Positions 1 to 11,545 of a stretch of 64,000 nucleotides of DNA are shown one piece after another (positions within the stretch are counted from its first letter, which is position 1; each line of letters begins with the position of its first letter). This DNA is from Rosa chinensis (Eukaryota > Streptophyta > Magnoliopsida > Rosales > Rosaceae), in contig NC_037094.1 of assembly GCF_002994745.2 (NCBI RefSeq), positions 22,173,001 through 22,237,000 on the forward strand, in the 5' to 3' direction. A model generated the notes under the pieces. It saw only the letters and a list, made by a program, of their open reading frames with translations, did not search any database and had not been told where the DNA came from. A program made the translations under genes and the position numbers.

Positions 1-1320
1 TGTACAATGGTGAAATCTTGTTTAGAGGTAAACAAAACTCGAATTTCTTCTCATGTAAGTAATATGTGGTCTTAAAAATCTAGTTTAGACTTAGTTGGAT
101 GAGGACTACTTAGCAATACCATATATGTCCAGGATTTTTTTTATCTATTTCATCTTGTTCAGTTTATTTAATTTAACTTTATTTCTACTTGAATATTGTT
201 GCTACGCTATAGTGTACATGCTGATCATGGTCAGGGGACAAAGGTTTACTTTCCTTCTCTTTTGATCTATGTTTGGTATAAATTGTACTTTGTTATTTGA
301 CAAACTATTTTCTCTCATTTGCTAAAAGTGTAGTTGTCTTTGCATATAGAAGTGTTAGTTCTCGGCACTTTTAAACTTGATTGGTTTTTAGTCAATTCTA
401 TTTATTAACTCCTTGTCAATGTGAATGAGTGAATATGTCCACATGAAGAGCAAATATGTAAACACCTTCATAAAAGTATATTGCGGGTGTTGTGCAGATT
501 TTGTCATGTAGAGCAAATTGTTTATATCTTAAGCAACAATTGGTTGTGTTTTGTTATTATTGACTTTTCAATGTCCATTACTAGTGACATATATGTATGT
601 AACGCTATTGTGACCATTAGCTTTATTGTTCATTTGTGAAAAAGCTTGGTCAAAGTGCTCTTCAAATTCTGTAACTTGGAAGTTGATTGAAGTAAATTGT
701 TGTATGTGCAGAACATTATTAGAGATGCTGATGTTACTGAGAATAAGATGAAGGCTGCAAAAATAGCAAGGTAACTTCTATAGACCAGTGCTAATAGAAA
801 AAGAAGCTAAACGTTTTTGATTAATAAGCATAGGGTTGTGCGTGTATTGACTTGAGATTTGAAGAACCTATATCATCATTATCATACATATTAGTATTGA
901 CTCATGAAAGTATTTGTTGCAGGTTCAGACTGTTCTCAATGATTAAGAAAATTTTCTGAGTTCTTGGCTTTCCTAATCCCTTCAAGTATTGCTGGTATAG
1001 TTTCTTTCCTAATGCTTAAAAACATTGTTATTTAAGTTTCTGATAGTTCTACTTTTCAATTTGTGGGATATGCTTGTGAAATTGAACCAGCGGAGATTTG
1101 TAAATTTGTATAACAATAATAAGTAGGATAAACTTGTTACTTGCCAATACTAATCAAATCTATTTGTATGTTTGCAGGCTTTGATTTCAAGATTATAAAC
1201 TGTACATGTCTGAAGGGTTACATTGATGATCTTAGACTATACTTCTGGATAAAAACTTGCATCCTATGATGTTTATTTTAAGTGAATGGTATTATATAAT
1301 AGCCTTATTATATAATTGAG
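1..1320. other. AT-rich stretch, no recognised gene
   Basis: I see no domain or long frame here. Short exon-like pieces exist on the plus strand: about 713-770, preceded by a TGTGCAG acceptor and followed by a GTAACTT donor, and about 923-958, preceded by TTGCAG and ending in TGA. Joined, they encode a short basic peptide without recognisable similarity. They could be the tail of a gene whose body lies left of the window, or a non-coding transcript. Confidence is low. Confidence 0.2.
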
Positions 1321-1324
1321 AGTC

Positions 1325-1694
1325 CAGAAACTTAGTTGCGACAGTCTATGGCTGTCGTAATTTTTTTTATTCACCTGTTATAGTATTTGCGACGGAAGAA
1401 AAAGCGTCGTAAAAACTCGCAAATTATTTACGACGGTTCATTGTGCGTCGTTTTTAACCAAAGTTGATTACGACGTCACTTTATGCGACAATCCAACAAG
1501 CGTCGTAAGTTCGTCACAAAAGCTATTTGCGACATCTCATTACCCGTTGTATATAACCAAAAAGTATTTGCGACTTGATTTGTGCCGACGCGTTAACAAG
1601 CGTCGCAAGTCCGTCGCAAAAGAGCATTTACGACGCTTTTTGGTTTTTTGCCGACGCTTTCTCAGTGTCGCAAAAAACTTGTTTTTTTGTAGTG
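1325..1694. mobile_element. CACTA-type (En/Spm-like) DNA transposon end fragment
   Basis: The right edge reads GTTTTTTTGTAGTG at 1681-1694, the reverse complement of the CACTACAAAAA terminus typical of CACTA elements. Inside it are many short subterminal repeats of the type TTGCGACG / CGTCGTAA / GCGTCGCAAA in both orientations, which is the usual transposase-binding arrangement at CACTA ends. No second CACTA terminus is visible on the left within a few hundred bases and there is no transposase, so this is a truncated or strongly deleted non-autonomous copy. The left limit is approximate. Confidence 0.6.
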
Positions 1695-2345
1695 TTCTCT
1701 GAATTGATTTGTGCATTAATTTGGTCCATTTTACCCAATGAATAGTGATATATCTATCAAGCAATCCATCATAATATCGAACATTCTGTACATAAAACTG
1801 CAAAAGGCAGTATTTCCCAAATTGTCCAAATTTCAAGCCAACAATAAAAGAAGAAAAGCATTCCTAACTAGCTACACATGAATCAAAAGCTGATATAATA
1901 TCTTTTCACTTCAACAAAACCTTCATGTGTCACTTTACCAAGCATCTTGTGCACTATATTCTTATTTGCATCACCTCCAAGCTTGTTGTGAAGCTTCACA
2001 AGTTAGCACATATTGCAGCACCAGAAGGAATGTTCCTATTTATTTGTGGTGTTGAGTAGAACAAATCTGAATGGTTCTTCTAGGATTTGGATATTGGAGT
2101 GCGAAGAACTGTTTCCTCTATATCTACATCTTCACCATTCAAAATCCTGCACAAGGTTTCCCATCACTTATCAAATACTAAATTACCAATACATGTCATA
2201 ATAATTCGATGTTGATAGATAGGTCAGACTGGTGATTGTATCAGCTAAGATAGAGGTACATTTGAACATTATACACATGTAATTAATGAGACAAATAAGC
2301 AAATCGTAATCTACCAATGAGACTAAGCAGCTTAAATGATAGAGC
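1695..2345. other. Non-coding stretch, nothing recognised
   Basis: Apart from short frames without codon structure I see no gene, repeat or RNA here. It may be the eroded 3' flank of the minus-strand gene remains that follow. Confidence 0.3.
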
Positions 2346-2349
2346 AAAC

Positions 2350-2605
2350 CTGAAATGCACAGGAGCATAAGTTCGAAAAAGTACATAAGTAGTGCTCATG
2401 TTGACTTCACTATCAATCCAATCAATCAAAGTTTCCATTGATCTCTGGTATGCAGTTTAACATGAAAAAGTCAAATTAACAAATTAATAATAAGCCTTTA
2501 GTTGTGAAGGGTACCAGTTGATGTCGGATGGTTTGTAATCAAAAGCATATTTAAATGTTGTAGCAGCTGCACCATATATCCCAGAGAAAATTTCAAACAA
2601 TTGAC
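2350..2605 (-). pseudogene. Fragment of a trichome birefringence-like (TBL/PMR5) protein gene
   Basis: On the minus strand, 2350-2452 reads a peptide containing AYQRSMETLIDWIDSEVN followed by VLFRTYAPVHF. This resembles the C-terminal part of TBL17/YLS7-type proteins, Golgi polysaccharide O-acetyltransferases with a GDSL/PC-esterase fold. The codon just before AYQRS falls in a frame interrupted by TAA, consistent with a one-base deletion. A second open stretch at about 2515-2600 (minus) encodes SGIYGAAATTFKYAFDYKPS; I could not place it. There is no GDS or DXXH catalytic motif in the surviving part. A gene relic, identified by recognition of one motif only. Confidence 0.4.
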
Positions 2606-2691
2606 TAACAAGTTAGGTATCTTTCAATATTTTCTTATGATAAAGATATGAAACCAATATACTGAAATGAATTGACTGATAAGTGGATTAC

Positions 2692-5600
2692 CTTGTGAAC
2701 CCACTCAAACTCCCCGCCTCTAGGATCAAATGTCCCGTGCTGTAGACTGATCAATTTAAGGGTAAAATGAGGACCACATTCCTGATTGTTTAAGACAGGA
2801 AAGATCATTAAGATCTACATTTATAAATGATACAATAAAGAATAAAGAAATAAACGTAAACTGCATGCTATGGTAGATGTGGCAATACCCTGCCTTCCTA
2901 TGTCACATAAATGGACCAAGAACGAAACATAAGGACATTTCAAGTGGTGGAGGAAATTCAGCCAGGGCCCTAGGCCAAACCAGATCGAGACAAGAAAGCA
3001 AATGCAAGAGGAACAAATAAATAATTGACACCAACCTGTGGGCGCGCAAATGGTTTTGCTTCAGTAATAGCGTCAGCTTTGGAATCCTTGGTCTTTTTGC
3101 CCTTTACTTCAGCTTGTTTAGTCTCTTTGGTTTCAAAAATGTACCTGAACACATAGAAATTAATGATCATCAGTAAACAAAAAGCTCTACAACAAAGGAA
3201 AGTATATAAGATCACAAGTATAAGAAAGGATCACTGCAAGAACTAAAAATAGCAAAGGAGGCACACAGATGATGCCGGAAGAATATAAAATCTCGCTGGT
3301 TGTGGAAAGTTACAACTCGCCGACCACGAAAATTTGGTTCTTGAGGGAAAAGTGTATTAATCTGAAGAAAGCAGGTGAAAGAAGAAAACGATTAGGAGCT
3401 TGAAGGTAATCCATCCTTACATAAGAAACCACTTGAAACTAATTGTACAAGGAAAAAAAAAATGAAATTACCACACTGTGTGATGAGGTGTATTTGAACC
3501 AAAAAGTCCAAAATGCATCTAATATAATGTGAGAAAAAATTTCAAACAAGTTAAGGATTGCAACCTCCCAATACGATGACCAAGGCGTGTTGTAAAGTTG
3601 TTTAATACAAGCTCAAGCTCATGACTGGTTGGATTTCCATGATTATACAGGCATGCCAAATAAAGAATAAGGAAAGAAAATGACAGTTAACACACCCTAC
3701 ATTAATTCCCCAAAGATGAAAAATTAATACTTTGCAGAATTTTATTCTTTTGGACTCTTTCAAGATTTTTAATCTCAATGACTCCTCTTTTCACCAACTG
3801 AAGAAAATAAAAACCTTTCATCGCAATATGTGGCAAAACAGTATAAAGATGGTACTGTTTTGATACATGCAACATATAGCAACGAACCTTGATATCCTTC
3901 CGTAAAACAAGCTTTGAGAGCTTAAAATGGGCAGTAGGTCCATTAGGTAAGCCAATAATTAGGAGAGCATCTGAAAAATAATTGCAGTAGTTGAAGTCAG
4001 ATAAAAAACAACAGGGAAAATATGGGGACGATCTCATTTCACACAGAATTTAGAAGTTAAAGACATCAGAAGCAAAGTCTGAGAGACCAACCTGGTTCCC
4101 GGCGATTGGTATGAACAACAATTAAAGAAGTGAATTTATTTTTATTTGCATACTCTATAATCTGCAACAAGGAAAAAGATTACATATATTAACTGTTTGA
4201 ACTTCATGTTTGTTACATTGAAAAAGTGAAAAACAAATTGATATAAAAGACAGAAATGGTACCTTTTTCAAGTCATAAGTGCCTCTTTTATAGTACTGTG
4301 CATTTGGGATCACCGAAAGTAGTTCCTCTATAAAAGCAGGACCCCTCTGAAAACCACTGAAACAACAAAAAGCATAAACCTTAGCACACATTGGCAATCA
4401 CCTTGTCATAAAATATATCAGTTCCGTAACCAACAAAAGCTAAAATGACATTGAAAACAAGTAAAAGACCAATACATACAGAAGAATTAAATCGGCAAGT
4501 GGTGATCAATATCTTCAGATTCGATTCACGCTTCAAAACCGCACTAAACTCATCCGCATCATTTCTAACAAACAACTGCAAACTCACTAATAACCTGCCA
4601 CCATATATCTCATCCTTCTTCCCAATTAGTACTTCCCTCTTCAACTGCTTTTAACATCCTATTCAGTGACCACTTGCTGATTTGCAGGGATAAGAAATCA
4701 AAGCGACATTCTTTCATAGTTTCTGAGTTCAGTATTCTTACAATCATCTTCATTGAGCACCATTTCAGCACTTCCTGTAGTCTCTCCCTGAACTTCGAAT
4801 TTGCTCTGATCATCTGCGGCTTCATCGTCTAATAAAAATAAAATTGAGTTAATTGAGTTGAAAGCAGAAAACGATTTTATTGTTGACACCCCCATGGCAT
4901 TCATGCCTTATTTTTATAACTTGAGACAAGAAAAAAAAGTACAAAACCTCAAATTGCATATAAAGTCAAATATAGCAGATACAGGCAATGACATAGGAAA
5001 TTTGAAAATGTTCATTATTCACTACCAAATTTTGTTCACTAGGGGACACCATGAACAGATTGCACAATAAATGAGGTTTATATGCGAGTATACTATGCTA
5101 CAAGAACAACTAAAGAAGCTTACCATTTAATTAATCAAAACCATCGGTATTAGAGGGATCATCCAAATCCTGATTGTTTTTCACCTTCTTTCCTTTTCCT
5201 TTCCGTAGTTTCTTTGTCTTTTTCTTGTCATTGGCCGCTTTGGTCAAGTTATCTAGTGAAATGACAAGAGCAAACCGCATTGAGTTCATTTTGAATGCAA
5301 AATTCTGACCAAGTAATTAACAAGTTAACATTTAACAAAGCTAGAACTCCACTTTACCTTCAATAGAGATCTGAACAACTTTTCTCGAATCACCATTGTT
5401 TTCTTTTCTCTTTTTCTCTTTCTCATCTCTGAAGGTCCTGAACTTTTATCTGGAAACAATTCAATACAATATCAACTTGTTTATACTTTATTCTCTTCTC
5501 ATCATAAACCTACAGAGCAAAACTTCAACTTTCCAGGCCAGATTATCCAAGTGTCTTCTGTCTACTACATAATGGACATCAATTACACACATTCATGTAT

Positions 5601-5807
5601 TGATTTTTGTTCTAAAATCCAAAACCCTTTCTCTACTAACTTCATTCTACATAATCCCAGAAGCATTCAAGTCAATTCAAACAGCAAAATGAACCAAAAA
5701 CAAAACTTGAATCAAAGTGCAAGAGATTAAAGCGACGAACCCTTTTCAACTGGCTCCAAATTTCTCTAGGCAAGCTCCTTGTTTTTCTTCTTGTCCTTGA
5801 CTCCCAT
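2692..5807 (-). pseudogene. RPF1: RPF1-like (ribosome production factor 1, Brix domain), probably broken
   Basis: RPF1 is a nucleolar Brix-domain factor of 60S subunit assembly (Arabidopsis homologue MEE49). About twelve minus-strand exons can be threaded: about 5720-5807 (ATG at 5807), 5371-5430, 5150-5255, 4713-4830, 4475-4590 (NDADEFSAVLKRE, KILITTCRFNSS), 4263-4360 (GPAFIEELLSVIPNAQYYKR), 4092-4161 (VVHTNRREP), 3892-3970 (DALLIIGLPNGPTAHFKLSK), 3570-3655 (NNFTTRLGHRIGR), 3280-3362 ([20 protein letters not shown]), 3036-3144 (YIFETKE) and 2692-2783 ([20 protein letters not shown]). Several joins are perfect, which shows this was a real intron-bearing copy and not a processed one. Lesions: TAG as codon 14 (5766-5768); no AG acceptor before the NHGNP exon near 3655; reading phases that do not match between GHRIGR and LFPQEP; and no exon for the usual C-terminal tail. 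One lesion might be mis-splicing on my part, but four together favour a pseudogene. Confidence 0.62.
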
Positions 5808-6589
5808 CTTCTCTCTGAGTAAATAGCTCAACTATAGAACTGAGACTACCTTATCTTACTTAATTGAAACCAATGCAAGAAGAAGAAGAAGGTATCTAAA
5901 CCTTAAGGAAACGAACCAAAATATGAGACCAAGTTCGGAACTTGACTGAACTTGACTAATTTCGCAGGTGTTGTGTGTCTTTGGCTCATGGATTGTCTCG
6001 GATTCGAGAGAAGACTTCGACCGGGTGCTTCAATGGAGATTCTTTTTAGGGTTGAGTTGGGGTTTGGCCAGAGATGAGTAGACTTTCAAGAACTAGAGAA
6101 GACGACGGCATTATGAGGTTTTGATTAGAGTTTGGTGGCTGTGATTGGATTTGGTGGAAGAAGGTGTCGGAGCCAAGGCACGATGTTGACGCCTTGAAGA
6201 GGAGTTGAGGCTTCTGGGAGAGAAGAGAATAAGAGAAGAAGAGAAGAAATACCCCGTCTAGATCTCTGGGCAGAAGAAATACCCTAATCGAGAAGAACCC
6301 AACTCGATTGGTCAGAACCCAAATCCCTCATTTCAGCAGAATGAAAAACCCCCCAAATTGAACCCAACTCGAACCCTAATCGAGTAGAACCCAAATCGAA
6401 TAGAATCTAAATCCAAACTTTGAAAGATGGTGATTTGTGATGGCTAAGTGTTTTGAGAAGATGATGAAGAAAAGCTCCAGATTTTGCTCTAAGTGAAGAA
6501 AAGCTAAGGGTTTCTCTCTCAGACATGAAAAATGGCCAAGGCATTAAGTGTGCCCTCGAGTTGCCTAAGGCAATAGGCATTAATTTTTT
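5808..6589. other. 5' flank of the RPF1-like locus
   Basis: No gene seen. Around 6240-6430 there are short direct repeats of AGAACCCAAATC / ACCCTAATCGAG type, like a purine-rich untranslated leader. The stretch is probably the former promoter and leader of the RPF1-like locus. Confidence 0.3.
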
Positions 6590-7206
6590 TTTTTTTTAAG
6601 TCAGACAGACAGCGTATAGATACGTTTACGTTGTCTGATTTGTTACATAGCTAAGGGAATGAAAGATGGAAATTTCCTGCCTTTGCAATCAAAATATTAG
6701 GTTTCGCGCTTAGGCTAGTCATTTCTCATTCACACAACAGAAATAGTTCATTCTATTGTTGGAACTTGCAAGCGTAACAAACAATTGCAGCCGAATTTTC
6801 TCGTTTTGGGGGGAATGAATGTCATTTTGGAGCCATTTCCAAATTTTGGTACTCAGTTGCACAACAGAACATTAAAAACCATTGTATGATGATTTGCAGG
6901 TATACTCCTACAACGGAAGTAACTAAACAGTTGTCTAATTTAATGGCATCTAGGGTACAATTTGGAGCCAAATTTGACTCAATGGTAGGAGGGAAATATG
7001 CCGGTCTTTTTTTTTCATTCAGACAACAGATAATCTTTCTTTCCGTTGTGTCATCAACTCCTAACTAGAAGTTTTAGAATTTGAGCATCTTTATACAACG
7101 AAGATTTATTAAATGTGTTGTATGATTCAATTGTTGTCAACAGATAACAGAGGATTTGTTCTCCGTTGTGTGATCACCGTTGTGTGATGCAGTTTTTGGT
7201 GTAGTG
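6590..7206. mobile_element. Second CACTA-type element end with GTTGT subterminal repeats
   Basis: The right edge TTTTTGGTGTAGTG (7193-7206) is the reverse complement of CACTACACCAAAAA, a CACTA terminus. Upstream lie repeated subterminal motifs (CAACAGA, CCGTTGTGTGATC, ACAACGGAAG, GTTGTCTGA) on both strands across about 6600-7190. They differ from the GCGACG-type repeats at 1325-1694, so the two fragments belong to different CACTA families. No transposase frame, and the left terminus is not seen. Confidence 0.5.
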
Positions 7207-7532
7207 GTTTCATTACTTTTGAAGGTGGAAGAATGGTTCATCAGTCTTACAGCTTTTATAATGGGTATAATGGCAGTAATGTTGAAGCTCCTCTGATTCC
7301 TCAGGTATATGCATACGGAATAGAAGTTTTTTCTCTTCTCTAAGATCCAAGAATTTTCCAATTTCTTTAAGTGGTTTTGTAATTTAGTACATGTTTCTGA
7401 TTTGATGATTGAGAAGTACAATGACATGTACAGGAGTGGAAGGTAGTATTAAAATCATTTTTTCTTAGTTCTATGTATCAGCTTATATTAGAATAATATA
7501 CTAGCCCCAAACCAAACAATCGACAACTAACA
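7207..7532 (+). other. Exon-like fragment, unrecognised
   Basis: Between the CACTA end and the start of copia-1, 7225-7303 is open on the plus strand and ends at a good donor (CTCAG/GTATAT). It encodes a peptide around NGYNGSNVEAPLIPQ. It may be an orphan exon of a gene destroyed by insertions. I recognise no family. Confidence 0.2.
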
Positions 7533-7536
7533 TACA

Positions 7537-8563
7537 GCTGTGCTCATTCGTCTGAGGCCTACTGCCACTCAACCCTTTTTCTGCGTCCCAGATGGTTACT
7601 AGATATTAGCCTGATGTCTCACACTTACGCATATTTGGGTGTGCAGTTTATGGGCCCATTGTGTCGCCACAGTGCACCAAAATAGGTCCTCAAAGAGGAT
7701 TAGACATTTATGTTGGATATGACTCTCCAACCATTATCTGCTACTTAGAACCCTTGACAGGCGATCTATTTACCGCTAGATTTGTGGATTGTCACTTTGA
7801 TGAGACAGTCTTCCCGTCGTTAGGGGGAGATAAGAACAATAATGTTCAACAAGAACGACATGAATTGTCGTGGTCTGTCCCCACTTTGTCTCATCTTGAT
7901 CCCCGAACCCCATAGTCCGAGATTGAAATGCGGAGAATTCTTGATCTTCAGAACGTAGCAGACTCTATGCTTGAGACGTTTTCTGATATCACTAAAGTGA
8001 CAAGATCACATATACTTGTTGCAAACGTGGCCGCAAGGATTGATGTCCCTAAAAATCATGGACATGGTGCCACCCCTAGAGGTATTGGGCATGGCACCGC
8101 CACCACTAATGGTGATGGCAATGTGGCTCAAGCCAGGCTCCCAGCAAGGAAATGTGGGAGGCCCAAAGGTTCGATGGATTCTCACCCAAGAAAGAAAGCT
8201 AGTTTGGCACAAACAGATCCATTAATCATCGACATATATAACCCGTCTCATGAAAATATTTCAGATTATGGTTATGTCCAAGAGACATCATTGGGGGACG
8301 CTTCAATGTTAGAACCAATTCCAGAGAATAGAGAGATCTCCGTGAATTACACTAGTATACATGAGACGTTGAATCGAGATTCTATTATCCTTAATGATGT
8401 GTTTGCATATTCTATTGCTCAAGGAATTATAGAACATGATGATATCGAACCTCGCTCTGTTGAAGAATGTCAACAAAGAGCAGATTGGCCTAAATGGAAA
8501 GATGTGATCCATGTTGAATTGGATTCACTAACAAAACAAAGAGACAGGTATTTGGGCCTATAA
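7537..8563 (+). pseudogene. copia-1 integrase C-terminus and linker
   Basis: Frames 7661-7915 and 7928-8563 encode the end of the copia integrase (GYDSPTIICYLEPLTGDLFT) and the variable linker region (KVTRSHILVANV, NPSHENISDYGYVQETSLGD) ahead of reverse transcriptase. The frame is interrupted by TAG in place of a sense codon at about 7913 and by small indels relative to copia-2, for example near 7612 where copia-2 has a glutamate codon and this copy a stop. The catalytic D,D-35-E residues lie upstream of the truncation and are absent. Confidence 0.85.
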
Positions 8564-8565
8564 CG

Positions 8566-8828
8566 TTGACACCCCCAAATATAAAGCCTGTTGGCCATAA
8601 ATGGGTCTTTGTTAGAAAGCGTAATGAGAAAAATGAGGTTGTTAGATATAAAGCCCACCTTGTGGTGCAAGGTTTCTCACAACGCCCTGGAATCAACTAC
8701 GAGGAGACATACTCTCCCGTAATGGACGTTATAACATTCCGCTACCTTGTCAGTTTGGTAGTTTCTGAAAAACTTAACATGCAGCTTATGGATGTGGTTA
8801 CAGCATATCTCTATGGGGATCTTGATTC

Positions 8829-8887
<59 letters not shown>

Positions 8888-10088
8888 GGTTCTAGATGGA
8901 CTTCAATTACCCAAGTCAAGTGGCTCTAAACCACGGAGCGCGTTTTCAATAAGATTGAGACGCTCACTATATGGATTGAAACAATCCGGACGGATTTGCT
9001 ATAACCATCTAAGTGACTACTTGATTGGGAAGGGATATGTCAACAATGAAATATGCCCATGCATGTTTATAAACAGGACAAGTTCTGGATTTGCAATTGT
9101 AGCAGTTTATGTCGATGACATGAACCTAATTGGAACTCTAGATGAGTTAAAGGAAACTACTAAATACTTGAAATCTAAATTTGAGATGAAAGATCTTGGG
9201 AAAATACGATTTTGCCTCAGACTAGAACTCGAGCACCGTAGTGATGGGATTATGATCCATCAGTCAGCATATACTCAAAAATTATTAAGGCGCTTTAATG
9301 AAGATAAAGCAAAGTTTGTAAGTACTCCCATGATCGGTCGTAGTCTTGAGCCTGAAAAGGATCCGTTTTGTCCAAGGGATGAGGACGAAGACTTATTAGA
9401 GGCTGAAGTGCTCTATCTAAGTGCAATAGACTCATTATTATACTTAGCTCAATGCACAAGACCGGATATCTCATTCGCAGTAAACTTGTTTGCTCGACAC
9501 AGTTCTGCGCCAACACGCCGCCATTGGATTGGTGTAAAGACAATCTTTCGATACTTGAGAGGTACGATTGATATGGGCTTGTTTTGTCCCTACAGAGAAA
9601 AAAGAAATAACGGAAGTGTGGGATCGGACTCCACAAGGCTAAACGCCACTCTCCGTGCCCCTCATCCCCTTCATCAAAATGACAACGATGTCTTGATGGG
9701 TTTTGCTGATGCAGGGTATCTCTCTAGCCCTCACAAAGGTCACTCCCAAATGGGTTATGTCTTTACCATGGGAAGCACTGCGATATCTTGGAGGTCTACA
9801 AAGCAGACTCTTGTTGCTACTTCCTCAAATCATGCCGAGATTATTGCTCTACATGAAGCTGTGCGAGAATGCATATGGCTAAGGTCTATAGTTAGACGCA
9901 TTCGAGGAACTTATGGTTTGAAGTCTACCACAGATGAACCTACATGCATTTATGAAGATAATGCAGCTTGCATTGAGCAAATGAAGTTAGACTTCATCAA
10001 GGGCGACAACACCAAGCATATATCGCCTAAGTTCTTTTACAATCAGCAACAACATGCACTTCTAAATATTGAAGTGAACCAAATCTGA
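8566..10088 (+). pseudogene. copia-1 reverse transcriptase and RNase H, split by an (AT)n expansion
   Basis: 8566-8830 encodes the start of the copia-type RT (KPVGHKWVFVRKRNEKNEV, GINYEETYSPVMDVITFRYL). The reading frame is lost in a 54-bp AT run. It resumes at 8883-10088 with the rest of RT, including the YVDD active site (VAVYVDDMNLIG, residues ~75-86 of this 401-residue frame), and an RNase H domain (GFADAGYLSSPHKGHSQMGY, ATSSNHAEIIALHEAV). In copia-2 the same site is a short AGATATATATG, so the frameshift arose from repeat expansion. Shared ends and order with copia-2 leave no doubt about identity. Confidence 0.9.
8831..8884. repeat. (AT)27 microsatellite inside the copia-1 RT frame
   Basis: A run of alternating A and T, 54 bases. 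The paralogous site in copia-2 (about 52141-52150) has only four AT units, so this is a repeat that grew after insertion. Confidence 0.95.
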
Positions 10089-10388
10089 TCTGAGGATAAT
10101 GTAGCGGACTTATTTACTAAGTCGTTACCCAAATCCACCTTCAAGAAACATGTGAAGAGCATCAGATTAAGAAAGTTATCCGAACTCCCATGATTGTAGC
10201 AATCAGGGGGAGATATTGATATCAGGGGGAGGTATGATGTCTACATGTTCGATCTCAAAGAGTGAAGGAAGTGTTGTGCTCTTTTTGTCATTCGACTAGG
10301 TTTATTTTTGTTCCACATGGTTTTTGTTACCTGGCAAGGTTTTTAGTGAGGCAACGATCAAAACGCCATCACCAAGTTTGAGCGGCAC

Positions 10389-10397
10389 AAGGGGGAG
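10389..10397 (+). promoter_or_regulatory. copia-1 polypurine tract
   Basis: AAGGGGGAG lies directly before the TGTTGAAGG start of the 3' LTR, the expected plus-strand primer. The same tract precedes the 3' LTR of copia-2. Confidence 0.8.
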
Positions 10398-10573
10398 TGT
10401 TGAAGGATGTCGACATCGTGTGCCTCTACAAACTAGGGTTTAGAGTTGTAATAGGAAAGTGTTATAGGTATTCAATTGTATTCGGATTCTATTACCTTTT
10501 GTGTCCTTATAACTCCCTATATAAAGGGCTCATATTATCAATAATAAACATACAATTACAATTCTCTACAACA
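10398..10573 (+). repeat. copia-1 3' LTR
   Basis: Begins TGTTGAAGGATGTCG and ends CTCTACAACA (TG...CA), 176 bp. It contains a TATA box (CTATATAAAG, near 10520) and an AATAATAAA polyadenylation-type signal near 10540. It shares the first nine bases and the TATA environment with the 208-bp LTR of copia-2 but is otherwise diverged, so the two are different subfamilies. Confidence 0.85.
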
Positions 10574-10790
10574 AGTAGGAGTTACTGCTGAATGTAAAAA
10601 TTGGTCCAAGAGGTTGAAGATGCTATGAAAAACAAGACTTCTGGGAACGAAGCTGATACACTGGAAGAGGACGTTCATGCTAGAAAATTAAACAAGCTGC
10701 AGAATATGTATACTGCGTATGTCAAGGATCGCTTTAAAGACTGCCATCACTTAAACACACTCCAAGAATTTTGGCAATGAAGCTGTAGCT
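10574..10790 (+). pseudogene. Cullin mid-domain fragment
   Basis: Plus-strand reading gives VTAE, a frameshift, then LVQEVEDAMKNKTSG ... KLNKLQNMYTAYVKDRFKDC and a TGA after LQEFWQ. The order matches the region of cullin-1 proteins just before the cullin-homology domain (VTAEG ... ELHDKYxAYVNDCFQNHxLF). It begins right at the copia-1 LTR end and stops after ~60 residues. It is divergent from the two full-length cullin genes downstream. A relic of an older copy. Confidence 0.6.
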
Positions 10791-11263
10791 GTGGGAGTTT
10801 AATATGTAAGCAGAGAGAAGTTGGAGGGTGGTGAACAGGTCATAACAGAAACTTGGTTACGTTTTACTCAACTCAAATGTTTATGTGCAGCCCTTTCAGA
10901 AATTCAATTTTGTTCAGTTTGGTAAAAGTCTACTCAAATACCGAGCGCACAAAACTCATGAACTAGACTTAAACTATGGAACATGAAACAAGAATCAAAT
11001 AAATCTTTCTCCTGCAACAGATAATTTGTAAGGTATAGTCAACAACAAAGGCAACTGTAAACATTTAGAATGTAATTTTTATTCAGCTTGCTTCAAAGTC
11101 CATGTCAATTTAGTCACTTGATGGAAATAAAAGGCCAGAAAACCTTACTGATAAACCTCGGAAGCAAATGTAAAGTATAAATGTTCTTTTTTTAAAGCTC
11201 ACTCTTTTTGTGAATTATTTCAGAAAAATGAATTGAACAGGTAAACTTCTAAAAGACCAGCAC
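10791..11263. other. Spacer between two cullin fragments
   Basis: No gene seen. AT-rich sequence, possibly eroded 3' UTR of the cullin copy read on the minus strand at 11264-11545. Confidence 0.3.
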
Positions 11264-11545
11264 ATGATAGCATCACGCAACGTACTGGTACAAGTTATAG
11301 TTTTTCTGGTCCCTTTCCAGGTACTCACGATCGATGAGATTTTGAATGCGCCCCTTAATGGATTTGATGTTAGGCTTGAAAGTCTGCCTCAACTGCTCAA
11401 CACACTCCAGAACCAATTGCTGATGACCCAAAACTTTCTACTCCTTCATAATCCGCACGATTGCAGCTTCAATAGCATATCGCCTATCTTTGTTAACAAC
11501 ATCTTTTACCTCCTTTGCTTCAGCCATCCAATCCCAGTCGCCGCT
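11264..11545 (-). pseudogene. Cullin C-terminal (neddylation/WHB) fragment
   Basis: The minus strand encodes [23 protein letters not shown], then TAG (448-450 of 11,000), then [16 protein letters not shown] and a [19 protein letters not shown] end. This is the C-terminal winged-helix of cullin-1, with the neddylation lysine still present in IVRIMK. The internal stop and the loss of all upstream domains make it a relic. It faces the opposite way from the fragment at 10574-10790, so if both came from one gene an inversion has occurred. Confidence 0.75.

Larger units (their letters stand above)
7533..10573 (+). mobile_element. copia-1: Ty1/copia retrotransposon, 5'-truncated, one LTR
   Basis: The element starts abruptly inside the integrase: from about 7537 the sequence matches copia-2 (from about 50848) almost base for base, while upstream there is no similarity. 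It then carries the rest of integrase, the integrase-RT linker, reverse transcriptase, RNase H, a polypurine tract and one 3' LTR (10398-10573). The 5' LTR, gag, protease and most of integrase are missing, so it cannot transpose by itself. Immediately after the LTR a cullin fragment begins, so the element probably landed in a cullin copy. No target duplication can be tested because the left end is lost. Confidence 0.9.
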
